A DNA stretch of 64,000 bases, from NCBI GenBank assembly GCA_016125255.1, contig WGMD01000009.1, positions 124,001 to 188,000 of the forward strand, in the 5' to 3' direction. A model generated the notes under the pieces. That model was given only the letters and a program-made list of their open reading frames with translations. It had not been told where the DNA came from and did no database searches. This document shows, one piece after another, positions 62,265 through 64,000 of this stretch; position 1 is the stretch's first letter; the number at the start of each line of letters is the position of its first letter. Origin of the DNA: Planctomycetota bacterium (GTDB taxonomy: Bacteria; Planctomycetota; Phycisphaerae; Phycisphaerales; Zrk34). Made by a program: the position numbers and the translations under genes.

Positions 62265-64000
62265 ATGCCCCGACGCGCCTCCACCGGTCTTCGCCTCGAT
62301 CGTCTCGCCGGCCCGACGCAGCGCCATTGGGAGGACGCCCCCGCGCCGGATCATGCCCGGATGCGCGCCAATGTCGCGCTGCCCATGGGCTGGGGCCGTC
62401 TGCTGTTCGCGCATACTTATGACTCCGCCGAGTCGCTCGCCGCCGCGCTATGCGACGAGGAGCCGCACCAACGCGACATCGCGCTGTATGTGCGCGACCC
62501 GCACGTCGTGCTCTCGCTCGCGCCGCAGCGGCTTTTTCTCGATCCGTCGCACACCTATCGGCTCTGGTCCAACAACTACCGCCCGACGCAGCGGCAGACG
62601 CACGGCATGATCATCCGCCGCCTGCGCTCCCGCCGGGATGTCGAGCAGGTCAATCGCATCTATGCCTCCCGCGGGATGGTCAAGCTCGATCCCGACTGGG
62701 TCATGCGCGATGATGCCAATCGCCGTCTGTATCTTCACCTCGTCGCCGAGCAGCCGGTCGATGGGCAGATCATCGGCGCCGTCAGCGCGGTTGATCATGT
62801 CGAAGCGTTCGACGATCCCGAAAACGGCGCGAGTCTCTGGTGCCTCGCCGTCGATGCGCAGGTGTTCGCCCCCGGCATCGGCGAATCGCTGGTGCGTCAC
62901 GTGATCGAGCATTTTCTGGCGCGCGAGCGCACGTACATCGACCTTTCCGTCATGCACGACAATCGTCTGGCGATCCGTCTCTACGAAAAGCTTGGCTTCG
63001 TCCGTATGCCCGCCTTCTGCGTCAAGCACAAAAACCCCATCAACGAACCGCTCTTCATCGCCCCCGCGCCCCCGGAACAGTTGAACCCTTATGCAAAGAT
63101 TATTGTCGATGAAGCCCGCCGGCGGGGGATCGTCGTCGAGGTCGAAGACGCGGAAGTGGGCTATTTTCACCTGCATTTCGGCGGCCGCTCCGTCCGCTGC
63201 CGCGAATCGCTCAGCGAATTGACCACGGCCGTGGCGATGAGCCGGTGCGATGACAAGCGCGTGACGCGACGCGTGCTTGAGCGCGCCAAGCTGCGCGTCC
63301 CCGCCCAGTGCACCGCCGGCGAGCGCGACACGCACGAGACATTCCTGTCGCAGCATCAGCGCCTCGTCGTCAAACCCGCGCGGGGCGAACAGGGGGCGGG
63401 CATCCGCGTGGACCTATCGGACATGGGCGAAATCGAAGACGCCATCACGGCGGCGAAGTCGGTATGCGACGAAGTGTTGCTCGAGCAGTTCGTCGAAGGC
63501 GAGGACCTGCGCGTGGTCGTCATCGGCGAGAAGGTCGTCGCCGCCGCGGTGCGCCGGCCGGCCCAGATCGTCGGTACGGGCAAGCACACGGTTGGGCAAC
63601 TCATCGAGATGTACAACCGCCGCCGCGCCGCCGCCACCGATGGCGAGAGCCGCGTGCCGATCGATGACGAGACGCGCCGCTGCATCAAAACAGCGGGGCG
63701 CGACATGGGCGATGTCCTGGCTGTCGACGAAACGCTGATCGTTCGCAAGACCGCGAACCTGCACACAGGCGGGACGATTCATGATGTGACCGCCGACCTG
63801 CACCCCGACCTCGCCGCCGCGTCGATCGAAGCGGCGCGGGCATTGGCGATCCCAGTCGTCGGGCTTGATCTGCTCGTCAAATCCCCGAGCGAATCCGAGT
63901 ATGTGATCATCGAGGCCAACGAGCGGCCGGGCCTCGCGAACCACGAACCCCAACCAACCGCCGAGCGATTCATCGATCTGCTGTTCCCCAACAGTGCGAT
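62265..64000 (+). CDS. ngg: N-acetylglutaminylglutamine synthetase (GNAT/ATP-grasp fusion), 3' end outside window
   Basis: The frame starts at ATG 62265, with GGAAGGA upstream, and is open to the end of the window (578 codons). The protein has an N-terminal extension (about 1-105), a GNAT acetyltransferase domain (about 110-265; LWCLAVDAQVFAPGIGESLVRHVIE, LYEKLGFVRM) and an ATP-grasp ligase domain (about 320 onward; LVVKPARGEQGAGI, VLLEQFVEGEDLRVVVIG, IIEANERPG). This fusion is the NAGGN synthetase known from Sinorhizobium and Pseudomonas, which acetylates and joins two glutamines. A third gene of the set, an M42-type peptidase, may follow outside the window. Confidence 0.9.
   Translation, partial: MPRRASTGLRLDRLAGPTQRHWEDAPAPDHARMRANVALPMGWGRLLFAHTYDSAESLAAALCDEEPHQRDIALYVRDPHVVLSLAPQRLFLDPSHTYRLWSNNYRPTQRQTHGMIIRRLRSRRDVEQVNRIYASRGMVKLDPDWVMRDDANRRLYLHLVAEQPVDGQIIGAVSAVDHVEAFDDPENGASLWCLAVDAQVFAPGIGESLVRHVIEHFLARERTYIDLSVMHDNRLAIRLYEKLGFVRMPAFCVKHKNPINEPLFIAPAPPEQLNPYAKIIVDEARRRGIVVEVEDAEVGYFHLHFGGRSVRCRESLSELTTAVAMSRCDDKRVTRRVLERAKLRVPAQCTAGERDTHETFLSQHQRLVVKPARGEQGAGIRVDLSDMGEIEDAITAAKSVCDEVLLEQFVEGEDLRVVVIGEKVVAAAVRRPAQIVGTGKHTVGQLIEMYNRRRAAATDGESRVPIDDETRRCIKTAGRDMGDVLAVDETLIVRKTANLHTGGTIHDVTADLHPDLAAASIEAARALAIPVVGLDLLVKSPSESEYVIIEANERPGLANHEPQPTAERFIDLLFPNSA

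Overview
The window is a high-GC bacterial chromosome segment from a planctomycete, most likely of the Phycisphaerae type. The evidence is two complete PSCyt1/DUF1549/DUF1553 plus DUF1501 gene pairs, an H-X9-DG (DUF1559-like) protein, many small ECF sigma factors paired with FecR/LamG membrane proteins, PQQ-type propellers, a sulfatase and a GH29 fucosidase. A KDO-activating enzyme (kdsB), a porin-like protein with a C-terminal Phe and a lipobox protein point to a Gram-negative-type envelope with LPS. No rRNA, tRNA or CRISPR array was seen. The only mobile-element trace is a short IS3-like remnant.

Layout: 1-603 is the tail of an H-X9-DG protein. 830-9338 is an envelope signalling cluster (porin, lipoprotein, three tandem FecR paralogues, CHASE2 adenylate cyclase). 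9339-10355 is an AT-richer patch with palindromic repeats, an orphan small gene and a transposase remnant. 10356-23809 holds two head-to-tail copies of one four-gene cassette (ECF sigma, FecR/LamG anti-sigma-like protein, PSCyt1-DUF1549-DUF1553 protein, DUF1501 protein). 23812-31491 holds two divergent operons of PQQ-propeller proteins with a TIM-barrel protein, a methyltransferase and a beta-helix protein. 31658-41893 is mostly housekeeping: Ca2+/Na+ antiporter, purB, a sigma/anti-sigma pair, a LOG-family protein, an MscS channel with a cyclic-nucleotide domain, thrC and leuA. 42290-51539 carries TPR proteins, a 3D-domain protein, a zincin-like protein, fmt, def, kdsB, a BNR protein and pyrG. 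51542-55918 is a small glycan-degradation group (carbohydrate-binding protein, fucosidase, sulfatase). 56001-60064 has a DUF4139 protein and rpsA. 60471-64000 has the first two genes for the osmolyte N-acetylglutaminylglutamine amide, the second running off the window.

The strongest regulatory discovery is in front of leuA: a sigma-70-type promoter, a 23-codon leader peptide with six rare Leu codons in a seven-codon stretch, a 10-bp antiterminator overlapping its stop codon, and an intrinsic terminator ending about 30 bases before leuA. This is a complete ribosome-mediated leucine attenuator.

A second pattern is that many first-in-transcript genes without a Shine-Dalgarno (fmt, def, pyrG, the zincin, the antiporter, the sulfatase, the MscS channel, thrC) have a -10-like TANNNT box only 5-8 bases before the start codon. 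This suggests leaderless mRNAs. The rpsA leader carries three consecutive hairpins, the last with a GGA loop, suggesting autogenous control by S1. All start choices, promoters and structures here were read by eye and not computed.
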